A stretch of 10,870 nucleotides of DNA, from assembly GCA_020848855.1 (NCBI GenBank), contig JADLHH010000480.1, positions 1 to 10,870 on the forward strand, in the 5' to 3' direction. Every line of letters starts with the position of its first letter. Position 1 is the stretch's first letter. The stretch comes from Anaerolineae bacterium (lineage in GTDB: Bacteria > Chloroflexota > Anaerolineae > Aggregatilineales > Phototrophicaceae). Made by a program: the position numbers and the translations under genes. This document shows positions 1 through 6,723 of the stretch, piece by piece. The notes beneath the pieces are model-generated. The model was given only the letters and a program-made list of their open reading frames with translations. It searched no databases and was not told where the DNA came from.

Positions 1-609
1 CAGCACGAGCGTGCCGTTGGCGCGGTATTCGTCGGGACCAATCGAGACCATGCCGGTGGGCCAGTTGTCCCAGCGCCCCGGCTCGTCGGCGAGGCTGTAC
101 AGGTCGAGGACGACCTTATCCTTGATCGAGCAGGTCAAATCCGTGCCCGCTGGCGAGGTGATGCGCATGGTCGAGGCTTTCTTCGCCAGCGCCGCGCCCG
201 CCTTGACGCGCGCGCGCAGCTTGTCGGTGGGGCGCAGGCGGAACAGCACGTCCTGCGGCTGACCGCAGCGCAGCACGCGACCGCCGTTTTCCAGCGCCGC
301 CGCGTTCAGCAGCGAATAGGCGTGCGCCACCGTGCTGACGCAGTCCAGCACCATATCCACTTCCGACCAGACTCGCGCGATCACGCCGCGATCATTTTCC
401 GGCACGGTGGTGGGAACCTCGATATGGAAGACATCCGCGCCAATTTCCAGCGCCGCGCCGAGCGCCGCCGCCGGGTAATGCGGCGTGGTGTGTACGTCAC
501 TGTAGACGAGCAGCGTTTCGCCGGGCTTGAGGTTGCACAGCTCCAGTGTTTCGCGGAACAGCGGCACCAACTCGGTCGATGCCATATAACTGAGCGGAAA
601 ATCCTTCAT
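1..609 (-). CDS. NicX-like non-heme iron dioxygenase family protein, paralogue A (3' end cut by window edge)
   Basis: The gene reads leftward from ATG at 609-607 and runs off the left edge after 203 codons, about 60% of the family length. GAGGAG lies about 8 nt upstream of the start. The N-terminus (MKDFPLSYMASTELVPLF) aligns with the four plus-strand paralogues. Shared motifs are GADVF near residue 59, VLRCGQPQDVLF near 112-123, and LADEPGRWDNWPTGM near 173-187, which corresponds to the NicX motif ADEPGRWDHWPSG. His96 in an H-A-Y motif matches the NicX catalytic His105, while the NicX His189 position is Asn182. The C-terminal iron ligands lie beyond the edge, so activity cannot be judged. 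It is divergent from the operon starting at 783 and shares its control region. Family membership is seen by alignment to remembered NicX sequence; the substrate is unknown. Automated tools may call it leucyl aminopeptidase (AmpT/M29-like). Confidence 0.85.
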   Translation of the reverse strand, partial: MKDFPLSYMASTELVPLFRETLELCNLKPGETLLVYSDVHTTPHYPAAALGAALEIGADVFHIEVPTTVPENDRGVIARVWSEVDMVLDCVSTVAHAYSLLNAAALENGGRVLRCGQPQDVLFRLRPTDKLRARVKAGAALAKKASTMRITSPAGTDLTCSIKDKVVLDLYSLADEPGRWDNWPTGMVSIGPDEYRANGTLVL

Positions 610-625
610 TACGCCAACTCCTCAG

Positions 626-653
626 TGGACAGATTGATCAGGCTAGGTATAAT
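626..653 (+). promoter_or_regulatory. Sigma-70-like promoter for the rightward operon
   Basis: TGGACA (626-631) and a perfect TATAAT (648-653) are separated by 16 bp. The predicted start of transcription is near 660, giving a leader of about 120 nt before the ATG at 783. The -35 region lies within about 20 bp of the start codon of the minus-strand gene, so the promoter sits inside that gene's 5' leader. Confidence 0.65.
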
Positions 654-661
654 GAGTAGAA

Positions 662-672
662 TGGTCATACCA
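662..672. promoter_or_regulatory. GntR/FadR-type operator palindrome, copy 1
   Basis: TGGTCATACCA is a perfect inverted repeat (TGGT, 3-nt centre, ACCA). It fits the general TNGTNNNACNA operator form of FadR-subfamily GntR regulators. It lies just downstream of the TATAAT at 648-653 and just downstream of the opposed minus-strand -10 box at 675-680, so one bound dimer could block both promoters. Thirteen bases (663-675) recur exactly at 4482-4494. The cognate regulator is not in the window, so assignment to GntR is inference. Confidence 0.55.
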
Positions 673-674
673 GT

Positions 675-703
675 ATCGTAACATAACCACACGAGATATG
701 CAA
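675..703 (-). promoter_or_regulatory. Possible promoter for the leftward NicX-like gene
   Basis: Read on the minus strand, TTGCAT (703-698) and TACGAT (680-675) are 17 bp apart. The -35 box matches consensus in only 3 of 6 bases and the -10 box in 4 of 6, so this is a moderate candidate. Transcription would start near 668, inside the 662-672 palindrome, and lead to the ATG at 609. Confidence 0.35.
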
Positions 704-782
704 CTAATCGGTGCAATGTGATTGGACTCGGTATCTGCGGGCAGCCCAGCCGAAGCATAGCGTTTCGAGCGAGATTCCCAAA

Positions 783-1796
783 ATGAACTGGCTTTATCGT
801 CATACAACCGGCTCTGCCACCGACCTGATCGCCGCGTTCGGGCGGACGCTGATACTCTGCAACCTGAAACCGGGCGAGCGCGTGATGATCTACGCCGACC
901 ACCACACGCCCCGTCATTATGCCGCCGCCGCGCTCAGCGCCGCCCAGCAGCTTGGCGCGGATGTCTTTCAGGTGACCATTCCAACCGAGCAGGGCGAAAT
1001 CCGAGAAGGCGCAGTGTGGGATTTGTGGCACGGCATCGATCTGGTTGTCGACCTGGAATCGGTGGCGACCAGCGTCTACCAGCCGCTGCGGGTGAGCGCG
1101 CTGGCGGCTGGCGTGCGGATTCTGCGGGTGACACAGCCCGAAGACGTGCTGCTGCGGCTGCCGCCGGAGCCGGACATCCGCGACCGGGTGCGCGACGCCG
1201 AAGAACGGCTGCGCGCCGCCCGCGAAATGACCGTCGCATCCGAAACGGGCACGGCGCTGACGATCAACCTCGAAGGGCGCACGGCGTTCGGCTTGTGGGG
1301 CGCTGCCGACCAACCCGGCAAATGGGATCACTGGTCGGTGGCGGTGGTCGTCGGCGGCGCGAACCGCCCGCGCACCAACGGCACACTGGCGCTGGAAACC
1401 GGCGACGTGCTGCTGCAAACCCAGCGCTACCTGAGCAGCCGGGTCGTCCTCACCATAGAGGAAGGCATCATCACACGCATCGACGGCGGGGTGGACGCGG
1501 CGATGCTGCGCCAGTGGTTCGCGGCGTGGAATGACGAGCGCGCCTATCACATCTCGCACATCGGCTGGGGCTGCGACCCGCGCGCCGACTGGGGGCGCAT
1601 GGCGCGCAAGGAGCCGGGCGGCATCGGCGATGCCGAGTCGTTCGCCGGCGTGGTCCAGATCGCCTTTGGGCGGGATACGTCGTGGTATATCGGCGGCGGC
1701 ACGAACGATGTCGCCGCGCACATCGACTTCAACTGCCTGCGCCACAGCATCGCGCTCGATGGCAGGCAGATTACCGATGCGGGCAGTTTTGTCTAG
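783..1796 (+). CDS. NicX-like non-heme iron dioxygenase family protein, paralogue B
   Basis: The protein has 337 residues, close to the roughly 350 of NicX. The start at 783 is chosen because MNWLYRHTTGSATDLI aligns with the N-terminus of the next gene; an in-frame ATG at 711 would add 24 unrelated residues. Only a weak GAGCGAG-type ribosome site precedes it. Visible motifs are GADVFQVTIPTEQG (58-71), ADQPGKWDHW (175-184) and YHISHIGWGC (255-264). Iron ligands equivalent to NicX His265, His318 and Asp320 are His259, His313 and Asp315. His183 matches NicX His189, but the NicX catalytic base His105 is replaced by Ser97. The protein ends about five residues before the FVLDEL tail seen in paralogue C. 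It is the first gene of the rightward operon, 31 nt before paralogue C. The reaction is probably oxidative ring opening or a derived activity; the substrate is unknown. Confidence 0.85.
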   Translation: MNWLYRHTTGSATDLIAAFGRTLILCNLKPGERVMIYADHHTPRHYAAAALSAAQQLGADVFQVTIPTEQGEIREGAVWDLWHGIDLVVDLESVATSVYQPLRVSALAAGVRILRVTQPEDVLLRLPPEPDIRDRVRDAEERLRAAREMTVASETGTALTINLEGRTAFGLWGAADQPGKWDHWSVAVVVGGANRPRTNGTLALETGDVLLQTQRYLSSRVVLTIEEGIITRIDGGVDAAMLRQWFAAWNDERAYHISHIGWGCDPRADWGRMARKEPGGIGDAESFAGVVQIAFGRDTSWYIGGGTNDVAAHIDFNCLRHSIALDGRQITDAGSFV

Positions 1797-1827
1797 TTCA
1801 TTCGGGCACTACGTATAAAGGAGCCTC

Positions 1828-2859
1828 ATGATGATTAGCTGGCAGTATCGGGACACCATCGGCGCTGCAACCGACCTGATCCCCCTCTTTAAGAAGGTGC
1901 TGGAGCATTGTAAGCTGCTTCCCACCGAACGGATGCTGGTCTATGCTGACCACCACACGCCGCCGCATTATGCCGCCGCCTTCGTCTCGGCGGCGCAGTT
2001 GATCGGCGCGGACGTGTTCCAGATCACCATCCCCACCCAGCAGGGCGACATCACTGAAGGACCGATCTGGGATGCGTGGCACAACGTCGACCTGGTCATC
2101 GACCTCGAATCGATCAGCACCAGCGTGTACCGCCCGCTGCGCGTCAGCACGCTCGCCGGGCATACCCGCGTGCTGCGCGTGACCGAGCCGGAGGACGTGC
2201 TGTTCCGTATGCCGCCCGACCCGGTCGTGCGCGACCGCGCCCTGCGTTCGGAAGCGCTCGTCACCGCCGCGAAGGAATTCCACATCACCAGCGCCGCCGG
2301 GACGGACATCACCGTCAACATCGACGGGCTGCGCTCGCATGGCATGTGGGGCGTCGCCGATAAGCCGGGCATGTGGGATCACTGGCCGATGGGCTTGGTC
2401 GTGGTCGCCGCCAACCGCCAGGGCACGAACGGCAAAATCGTCATCGACGTGGGCGACATCCTGCTGGCGATTCAGCATTACGTCACCTCGAAGATCACCG
2501 TCACGGTCGAGGAAGGCTTTATCACGAGCATCGAAGGCGGCGTCGACGCGGCGCTGCTGCGCCAGTATTTTGAATCCGGTCACGACCCGCGCTCTTACGA
2601 GATCGCCCACGTCGGCTGGGGCTGCGAACACCGCGCCGACTGGGGACGGCTGGGGCGCAAAGTGCCGGGCGGTACGGACGATGCCGAGTCGTTCCTGGGC
2701 GACCTGCAAATCGCCTTCGGGCGCGACACGTCGCCGCTGCTGCGCGGAACCAACGACGTGAAAACGCACATGGACTTCGACTGCCTGAACGTGAATATCG
2801 ATCTGGACGGCAGGCAGATCATCGAAAAGAGCCAGTTCGTGCTGGACGAGCTGAAGTAA
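1828..2859 (+). CDS. NicX-like non-heme iron dioxygenase family protein, paralogue C
   Basis: This 343-residue protein is the closest sister of the gene just upstream. AAGGAG (1818-1823) precedes two ATGs. The second, at 1831, is better spaced (7 nt against 4), so the true protein may begin at MISWQYRD. Iron ligands are His261 (in AHVGWGC), His314 and Asp316 (in THMDFDCL). His185 in WDHW matches NicX His189, and Ser99 stands where NicX has catalytic His105, the same pattern as paralogue B. The stretch LVIDVGDILL-like (NGKIVIDVGDILL, near 201-213) closely follows NicX LVLDVGDIIL. The FVLDELK tail is intact. The amidohydrolase gene follows after 5 nt, implying co-transcription and perhaps translational coupling. 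Function is inferred from family only. Confidence 0.87.
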   Translation: MMISWQYRDTIGAATDLIPLFKKVLEHCKLLPTERMLVYADHHTPPHYAAAFVSAAQLIGADVFQITIPTQQGDITEGPIWDAWHNVDLVIDLESISTSVYRPLRVSTLAGHTRVLRVTEPEDVLFRMPPDPVVRDRALRSEALVTAAKEFHITSAAGTDITVNIDGLRSHGMWGVADKPGMWDHWPMGLVVVAANRQGTNGKIVIDVGDILLAIQHYVTSKITVTVEEGFITSIEGGVDAALLRQYFESGHDPRSYEIAHVGWGCEHRADWGRLGRKVPGGTDDAESFLGDLQIAFGRDTSPLLRGTNDVKTHMDFDCLNVNIDLDGRQIIEKSQFVLDELK

Positions 2860-2864
2860 CGCCG

Positions 2865-4454
2865 ATGTGCGCCGACCTGCTGTTCACGAACGGCGTGATC
2901 CGAACGCTCGATCCTGCTAATCCGGTCGCGGAAGCGCTTGCCGTCGAGCGTGGGCGAATCACCGCTGTTGGCGCGAATTCGGACATACTGGGGCATCGGC
3001 GGTTCGGCACGCGGGTGATCGACCTGCAAGGCAAGACGCTGCTGCCGGGCTTCATCGACGCGCACCAGCATCTGATCTACATGGGGCTGTCTTTCCGGCA
3101 GGTGGATGTCACCTCTGCGGCAGTCGGCTCGATTGACGACATCGTCGGGCGCGTGCATCTCCGCGCCGGAGAGACACCCGCCGGCGAGTGGATCGAGGGG
3201 CGCGGCTATCACGATGCCCGGCTGACCGAAAAGCGCAATCCCACCCGCGACGATCTGGATCGCGCCGCGCCCGACCACCCGGTTTTCCTGACACGGGTCT
3301 GCGGGCATATCATGTCGGTCAACAGCCGGGCGCTGGCGCTGGCGGGCATCACCCGCGACACGCCCAACCCGGCAGGCGGGACAATCGACCGCGACCCAGT
3401 GACGGGAGAGCCGACCGGTGTACTGCGCGAAACCGCCATGCAGATGATCCGGCGGGTCGTGCCGCTGCCGACCCCCGCCATGCTGCGCCAGGCTATCCGG
3501 GAAGGAGCGGAGCATAACCTCCGACACGGCATCACCACCGTCTGGGAGCCGAGCATCGAGCCGGATCAGCTTGACGTGTATCGCGCGCTGGACTCCGATG
3601 GCGAAATGCCGATACGGGTCGTCATGGCGCATAAGAAAGTGCTGCGCAGCGGGGAAGAAGTGCCGCTCCCGCAGCGCTTCACCGGCGAGTGGCTGAGTCT
3701 GGTGGCGGTCAAGCTGTTTCAGGACGGCGGCTTCGGCGGCGCGACTGCTGCCCTGACCGAACCGTATGCCAACGCGCCAGAGACGCGCGGGCAGTTGGTG
3801 TGGGAACAGGCGGGGCTGAACGAGCGCGCCCGCGCCATTCACCAAGCCGGGCTGCGCATCAGCATCCATGCCATCGGCGACGCGGCGATCACGTCGGTGC
3901 TGGATGCCATCGAATACGCGACAGCAGGATCGCCACCGGGCGACTATCGCCACCGCGTCGAACACTGCGGCTTGGCGCTGCCGGGCATCCCCGAACGGCT
4001 CAAACGAATGGGCGTCATTCCAGTTCCGCAGCCCGTGTTTCTGTATTTCGACGGCGATGTTTATATGGATCGGGTTGGCGAGGAACGCTCGCGCTGGCTG
4101 TATCCGGTCAAGACCCTGCTCGATAACGGCTTGCCGGCGTCGGGTAGCTCGGATGCGCCGGTTGTGCCGGACATCAACCCGCTGCTCGGCATGTACACGG
4201 CGGTGACGCGGCGCTCGCGGGTCGGCAGAATCGTCGCGCCGGAAGAAGCGATTTCGGTCGAGGATGCGCTGTCGCTGTACACCTGGCGGGCGGCATACGC
4301 CTGCGGCGAGGAGCATTTCAAGGGCAGCCTGAGCACGGGCAAGGCGGCGGATTTCGTCGTGTTAGGCGAAGACCCACTGCGCGTCCGCCGCGAAGACCTG
4401 CCCGCTCTGCCCGTCGAAATGGTGGTTCTGGATGGGCGAGTCCAATTTCCTTGA
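2865..4454 (+). CDS. Amidohydrolase family 3 protein (YtcJ / N-substituted formamide deformylase-like)
   Basis: This 529-residue enzyme is predicted to be a cytosolic metal-dependent hydrolase of the TIM-barrel amidohydrolase superfamily. The order of motifs is typical: an N-terminal beta-sandwich start (LLFTNGVIRTLD), the metal-binding FIDAHQHL (His67, His69), GHIMSVNSRAL (His148), VKLFQDGG (Lys283, Asp287), SIHAIGDAA (His335), RVEHCGL (His367) and GSSDAPV (Asp430, likely catalytic), then the C-terminal return GKAADFVVLGEDP. All expected residues are present. Members of this family hydrolyse N-substituted formamides and other amides. In NicX pathways the ring-opened product is an N-formyl amide, so a deformylase role here would fit the neighbours; that is inference, since the known NicD deformylase is an unrelated alpha/beta hydrolase. 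It starts 5 nt after paralogue C, without a strong ribosome site. Its TGA overlaps the next promoter. Confidence 0.88.
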   Translation: MCADLLFTNGVIRTLDPANPVAEALAVERGRITAVGANSDILGHRRFGTRVIDLQGKTLLPGFIDAHQHLIYMGLSFRQVDVTSAAVGSIDDIVGRVHLRAGETPAGEWIEGRGYHDARLTEKRNPTRDDLDRAAPDHPVFLTRVCGHIMSVNSRALALAGITRDTPNPAGGTIDRDPVTGEPTGVLRETAMQMIRRVVPLPTPAMLRQAIREGAEHNLRHGITTVWEPSIEPDQLDVYRALDSDGEMPIRVVMAHKKVLRSGEEVPLPQRFTGEWLSLVAVKLFQDGGFGGATAALTEPYANAPETRGQLVWEQAGLNERARAIHQAGLRISIHAIGDAAITSVLDAIEYATAGSPPGDYRHRVEHCGLALPGIPERLKRMGVIPVPQPVFLYFDGDVYMDRVGEERSRWLYPVKTLLDNGLPASGSSDAPVVPDINPLLGMYTAVTRRSRVGRIVAPEEAISVEDALSLYTWRAAYACGEEHFKGSLSTGKAADFVVLGEDPLRVRREDLPALPVEMVVLDGRVQFP

Positions 4455-4479
4455 CAGGTCGGATCAGACTCGTCATAAT
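4451..4479 (+). promoter_or_regulatory. Strong sigma-70-like promoter for the second gene block
   Basis: A perfect TTGACA (4451-4456) and CATAAT (4474-4479) are separated by the optimal 17 bp. The TGA stop codon of the amidohydrolase (4452-4454) lies inside the -35 box. Transcription would start near 4486, within the palindrome at 4481-4491, about 57 nt ahead of the GTG start at 4543. Confidence 0.7.
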
Positions 4480-4480
4480 C

Positions 4481-4491
4481 CGGTCATACCA
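4481..4491. promoter_or_regulatory. GntR/FadR-type operator palindrome, copy 2
   Basis: CGGTCATACCA differs from copy 1 only in its first base, and GGTCATACCAGTA (4482-4494) is an exact 13-bp match to 663-675. It begins 1 nt after the -10 box, covering the expected transcription start, a position suited to repression. A further ATACCAG half-site lies at 4503-4509, 17 nt downstream of the ATACCAG in this copy. Confidence 0.55.
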
Positions 4492-4542
4492 GTAGCCTGT
4501 GAATACCAGATGGCGATTTGTATAACTCTATAGGAGGCAATT

Positions 4543-5595
4543 GTGGTCGAGAAACTTCCTCTCAGTTACGCGGCAACCGCCCAGCTTGTTCCGATGCTGA
4601 AGAAGCACCTGGAACTTTGCAAGGTTCATGAAGGTGAACATGTCCTGATCCACACCGACCCGCAGACCTACCCCCACACGGCGGCGGCGTACATGGGAGC
4701 GGCGATGGAACTGGGCGCGGACGTGTTCCAGATCGTGCATCCGTCGAACGCGCCGGAAAAAGCGGTGGTTGAAGCCTGGGAGCGCGCCGATATCGTGCTG
4801 GATATCTCGTCCGGTCCGCACGCTTACGGCAACATCATGCGCCGCGCGCTTGATGCAGGCACGCGCCTGATGCGTATCGGCGTGGAAGAAAACACCATGC
4901 GTCAGTTGTTCCCGACGCTGGACCTTAAGGAGCGCGTCATGCGCGGGCAGGACATCATGACCCAGTCGAAGGTCATGCGTATCAAGTCCCCCGGTGGCAC
5001 TGACCTGACCTTCTACAAGGAAGGGCGCGAAGCGATTGGCATTTACAGCGTCTCCGACCGCCCCGGTCGCTGGGACATCTTCCCCAGCGGCATGGTCTGC
5101 TGCGCGCCGGAAGAATGGAAGGGTGAAGGCGTTCTCGTGCTGTCGCCCGCCGACCGGATGCTCGTCCTCAACCAGTACATCGACGAACCAATCTATATGG
5201 ATGTTAAGAACGGCGGCATCGTCCCCGAAAGCATCCGGGGCGGAATGCAGGCGGAACTGCTCAAGCGCTGGTTCGCCCAGTTCAACGCCGAAGAATCGTA
5301 TCACATCGCGCACATCGGCTGGGGCTGCGAGAAACGCGCCAACTGGCTCATCCCCGGTCAGCAGAACGAGTGCTTCTACGCCAATATGCAGATCGCCTTC
5401 GGCTCGAACATCGGTATTTTCCCCGGCGCGACCACGCTGACGAAGTCGCACATCGACTTCCCCTGCCTGAATAACAGCTACTGGTGCGACGACGTTCAGA
5501 TCATGGAAAACGGCGAATTCCTGCTCGACGAACTGAAGTACAAGGGTGACGTGGACATCTCCGCCGAGACGGGCGGCAGCCACAACCGGAAGTAA
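4543..5595 (+). CDS. NicX-like non-heme iron dioxygenase family protein, paralogue D
   Basis: The 350-residue protein starts at GTG, with AGGAGG (4532-4537) 5 nt upstream. The start is supported by the MVEKL N-terminus shared with paralogue E. Iron ligands are His257 (AHIGWGC), His303 and Asp305 (SHIDFPCL). His93 in the motif ISSGPHAYG matches NicX catalytic His105. The WDHW motif is altered to WDIF, so Ile179 replaces NicX His189. The stretch between the first and second iron ligand is 46 residues, against 53-54 in paralogues B and C, so a loop near the active site is shorter. The C-terminus extends past LLDELK by about 18 polar residues. It sits directly after its own promoter and operator and begins the second operon half. 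A ring-cleaving or related iron-dependent role is inferred; the substrate is unknown. Confidence 0.87.
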   Translation: MVEKLPLSYAATAQLVPMLKKHLELCKVHEGEHVLIHTDPQTYPHTAAAYMGAAMELGADVFQIVHPSNAPEKAVVEAWERADIVLDISSGPHAYGNIMRRALDAGTRLMRIGVEENTMRQLFPTLDLKERVMRGQDIMTQSKVMRIKSPGGTDLTFYKEGREAIGIYSVSDRPGRWDIFPSGMVCCAPEEWKGEGVLVLSPADRMLVLNQYIDEPIYMDVKNGGIVPESIRGGMQAELLKRWFAQFNAEESYHIAHIGWGCEKRANWLIPGQQNECFYANMQIAFGSNIGIFPGATTLTKSHIDFPCLNNSYWCDDVQIMENGEFLLDELKYKGDVDISAETGGSHNRK

Positions 5596-5651
5596 ACGCC
5601 CGGTTGGTAATCCGTTCGCGCGCGCCGAAGTCTTATCGTTAGGAGAAACTG

Positions 5652-6686
5652 ATGGTTGAGAAACTTGCGACTGGTTACACTGCCACCGCTGAACTCGTGC
5701 CGATGATGAAAAAGCACCTGGAACTGTGCGCGGTTCACGAGGGTGAGCACGTCCTGATCAACACCGATCCGGGGACGTATCCGCATCACGCGGGCGCTTA
5801 CATGGCAGCCGCGCTGCTGCTCGGCGCGGACGTATTCCAGACGGTACATTCCAGCTATGAGCCGGAAAAAGCGGTGGTCGATGCCTGGCGGCGTGCCGAC
5901 ATCGTCATCGATATTTCGTCCGGTCCGCACGCCTATGGCACAATCATGCGCGACGCGATGGATGCCGGCACCCGGCTGATGCGTATCGCCGAAACCTCGA
6001 ACACCATGCGGCGTCTGTTCCCCACACTCGAACTCAAGGAACGGGTGCTGCGCGGCAAGGAATACATGATCAAGGACGACGTGATGCGCATCACCTCGCC
6101 CCATGGCACGGAGCTGACCTTCTACAAAGAGGGACGCTATCCCTTCGGCATCTACGGTTTTTCCGACGTGCCCGCCCGCTGGGACGTGTTCCCCGCCGGG
6201 ATGGTCAACGTCGCGCCGGAAGAATGGAAGGGTGAGGGCGTGCTGGTGCTTGCGCCGGGCGACTACATGCTCGTGCTCAACCAGTACGTCAAGCAGCCGA
6301 TCACGATGGAAATCAAGAACGGTGGTATCATCCCGGACTCGATCAAGGGCGGGATGCAGGCGGAACTGCTGCGCCGTTGGTTCGCCCAGTGGCGGGCGGA
6401 AGAATCGTATCATATTGCTCATGTCGGCTGGGGCTGCGAAAAGCGCGCCAACTGGATGATGCCGGGGCAGGATCACGAGGCGTACTATGCCAACCTGCTG
6501 ATCGCCTTTGGCTCGAACGGCGGCATCTACCGCGACGGCAAGACGCTGACCAAGTCGCACATCGACTTCGCCTGCCTGAATACGGCGTACTGGATGGGCG
6601 ACACGCAGATTATGGCGGACGGCGAATTCGTCATCGATGAATTGAAGTTCAAAGGGGATGCGAACGTTCGTCGCCTGGACAACTAA
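5652..6686 (+). CDS. NicX-like non-heme iron dioxygenase family protein, paralogue E
   Basis: This 344-residue protein is a tandem duplicate of paralogue D; an ungapped hand count gives about 71% identity (243 of 340). AGGAGA (5641-5646) precedes the ATG by 5 nt. Iron ligands are His257, His303 and Asp305. His93 of GPHAYG is kept as the NicX His105 equivalent, and Val179 in WDVF replaces NicX His189, the same pattern as paralogue D. Conserved blocks include EEWKGEGVLVL (190-200), GGMQAELL (233-240) and ESYHIAHVGWGCEKRANW (251-268). The 56-nt gap from paralogue D shows no convincing promoter, so the two are probably co-transcribed. The differences are spread along the protein, including the 61-70 and 113-116 segments, and suggest the duplicate has diverged in substrate or partner. 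Confidence 0.87.
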   Translation: MVEKLATGYTATAELVPMMKKHLELCAVHEGEHVLINTDPGTYPHHAGAYMAAALLLGADVFQTVHSSYEPEKAVVDAWRRADIVIDISSGPHAYGTIMRDAMDAGTRLMRIAETSNTMRRLFPTLELKERVLRGKEYMIKDDVMRITSPHGTELTFYKEGRYPFGIYGFSDVPARWDVFPAGMVNVAPEEWKGEGVLVLAPGDYMLVLNQYVKQPITMEIKNGGIIPDSIKGGMQAELLRRWFAQWRAEESYHIAHVGWGCEKRANWMMPGQDHEAYYANLLIAFGSNGGIYRDGKTLTKSHIDFACLNTAYWMGDTQIMADGEFVIDELKFKGDANVRRLDN

Positions 6687-6723
6687 GCACTGAGGAGAAT
6701 CGCGCCGCTGTGGAGAATGTCAG

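Noticed and set aside
711..782. Upstream in-frame ATG that would extend paralogue B by 24 residues
   Set aside because: The extra residues match nothing in the paralogues, and the ATG at 783 lines up with their N-termini.
609..1745. Long minus-strand open frame antisense to paralogue B (378 codons)
   Set aside because: It is a codon-bias shadow: the plus-strand frame has clear family motifs, while the antisense product is low-complexity and rich in Arg, His, Ala and Asp with no recognisable domain.
2595..4316. 573-codon minus-strand open frame antisense to the amidohydrolase
   Set aside because: The plus strand encodes an intact amidohydrolase with all catalytic motifs; the antisense frame has no ribosome site or recognisable motif and spans two real genes.
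4528..6560. Two long minus-strand open frames antisense to paralogues D and E
   Set aside because: They mirror each other only because the sense genes are duplicates; their products lack domain motifs.
783..6686. Annotation of the paralogues as M29 leucyl aminopeptidases (AmpT/AmpS)
   Set aside because: The WD-x-(W/F)-P, HIGWGC and H-x-D blocks align far better with NicX than with M29 peptidases as I recall them, though distant relationship is real.
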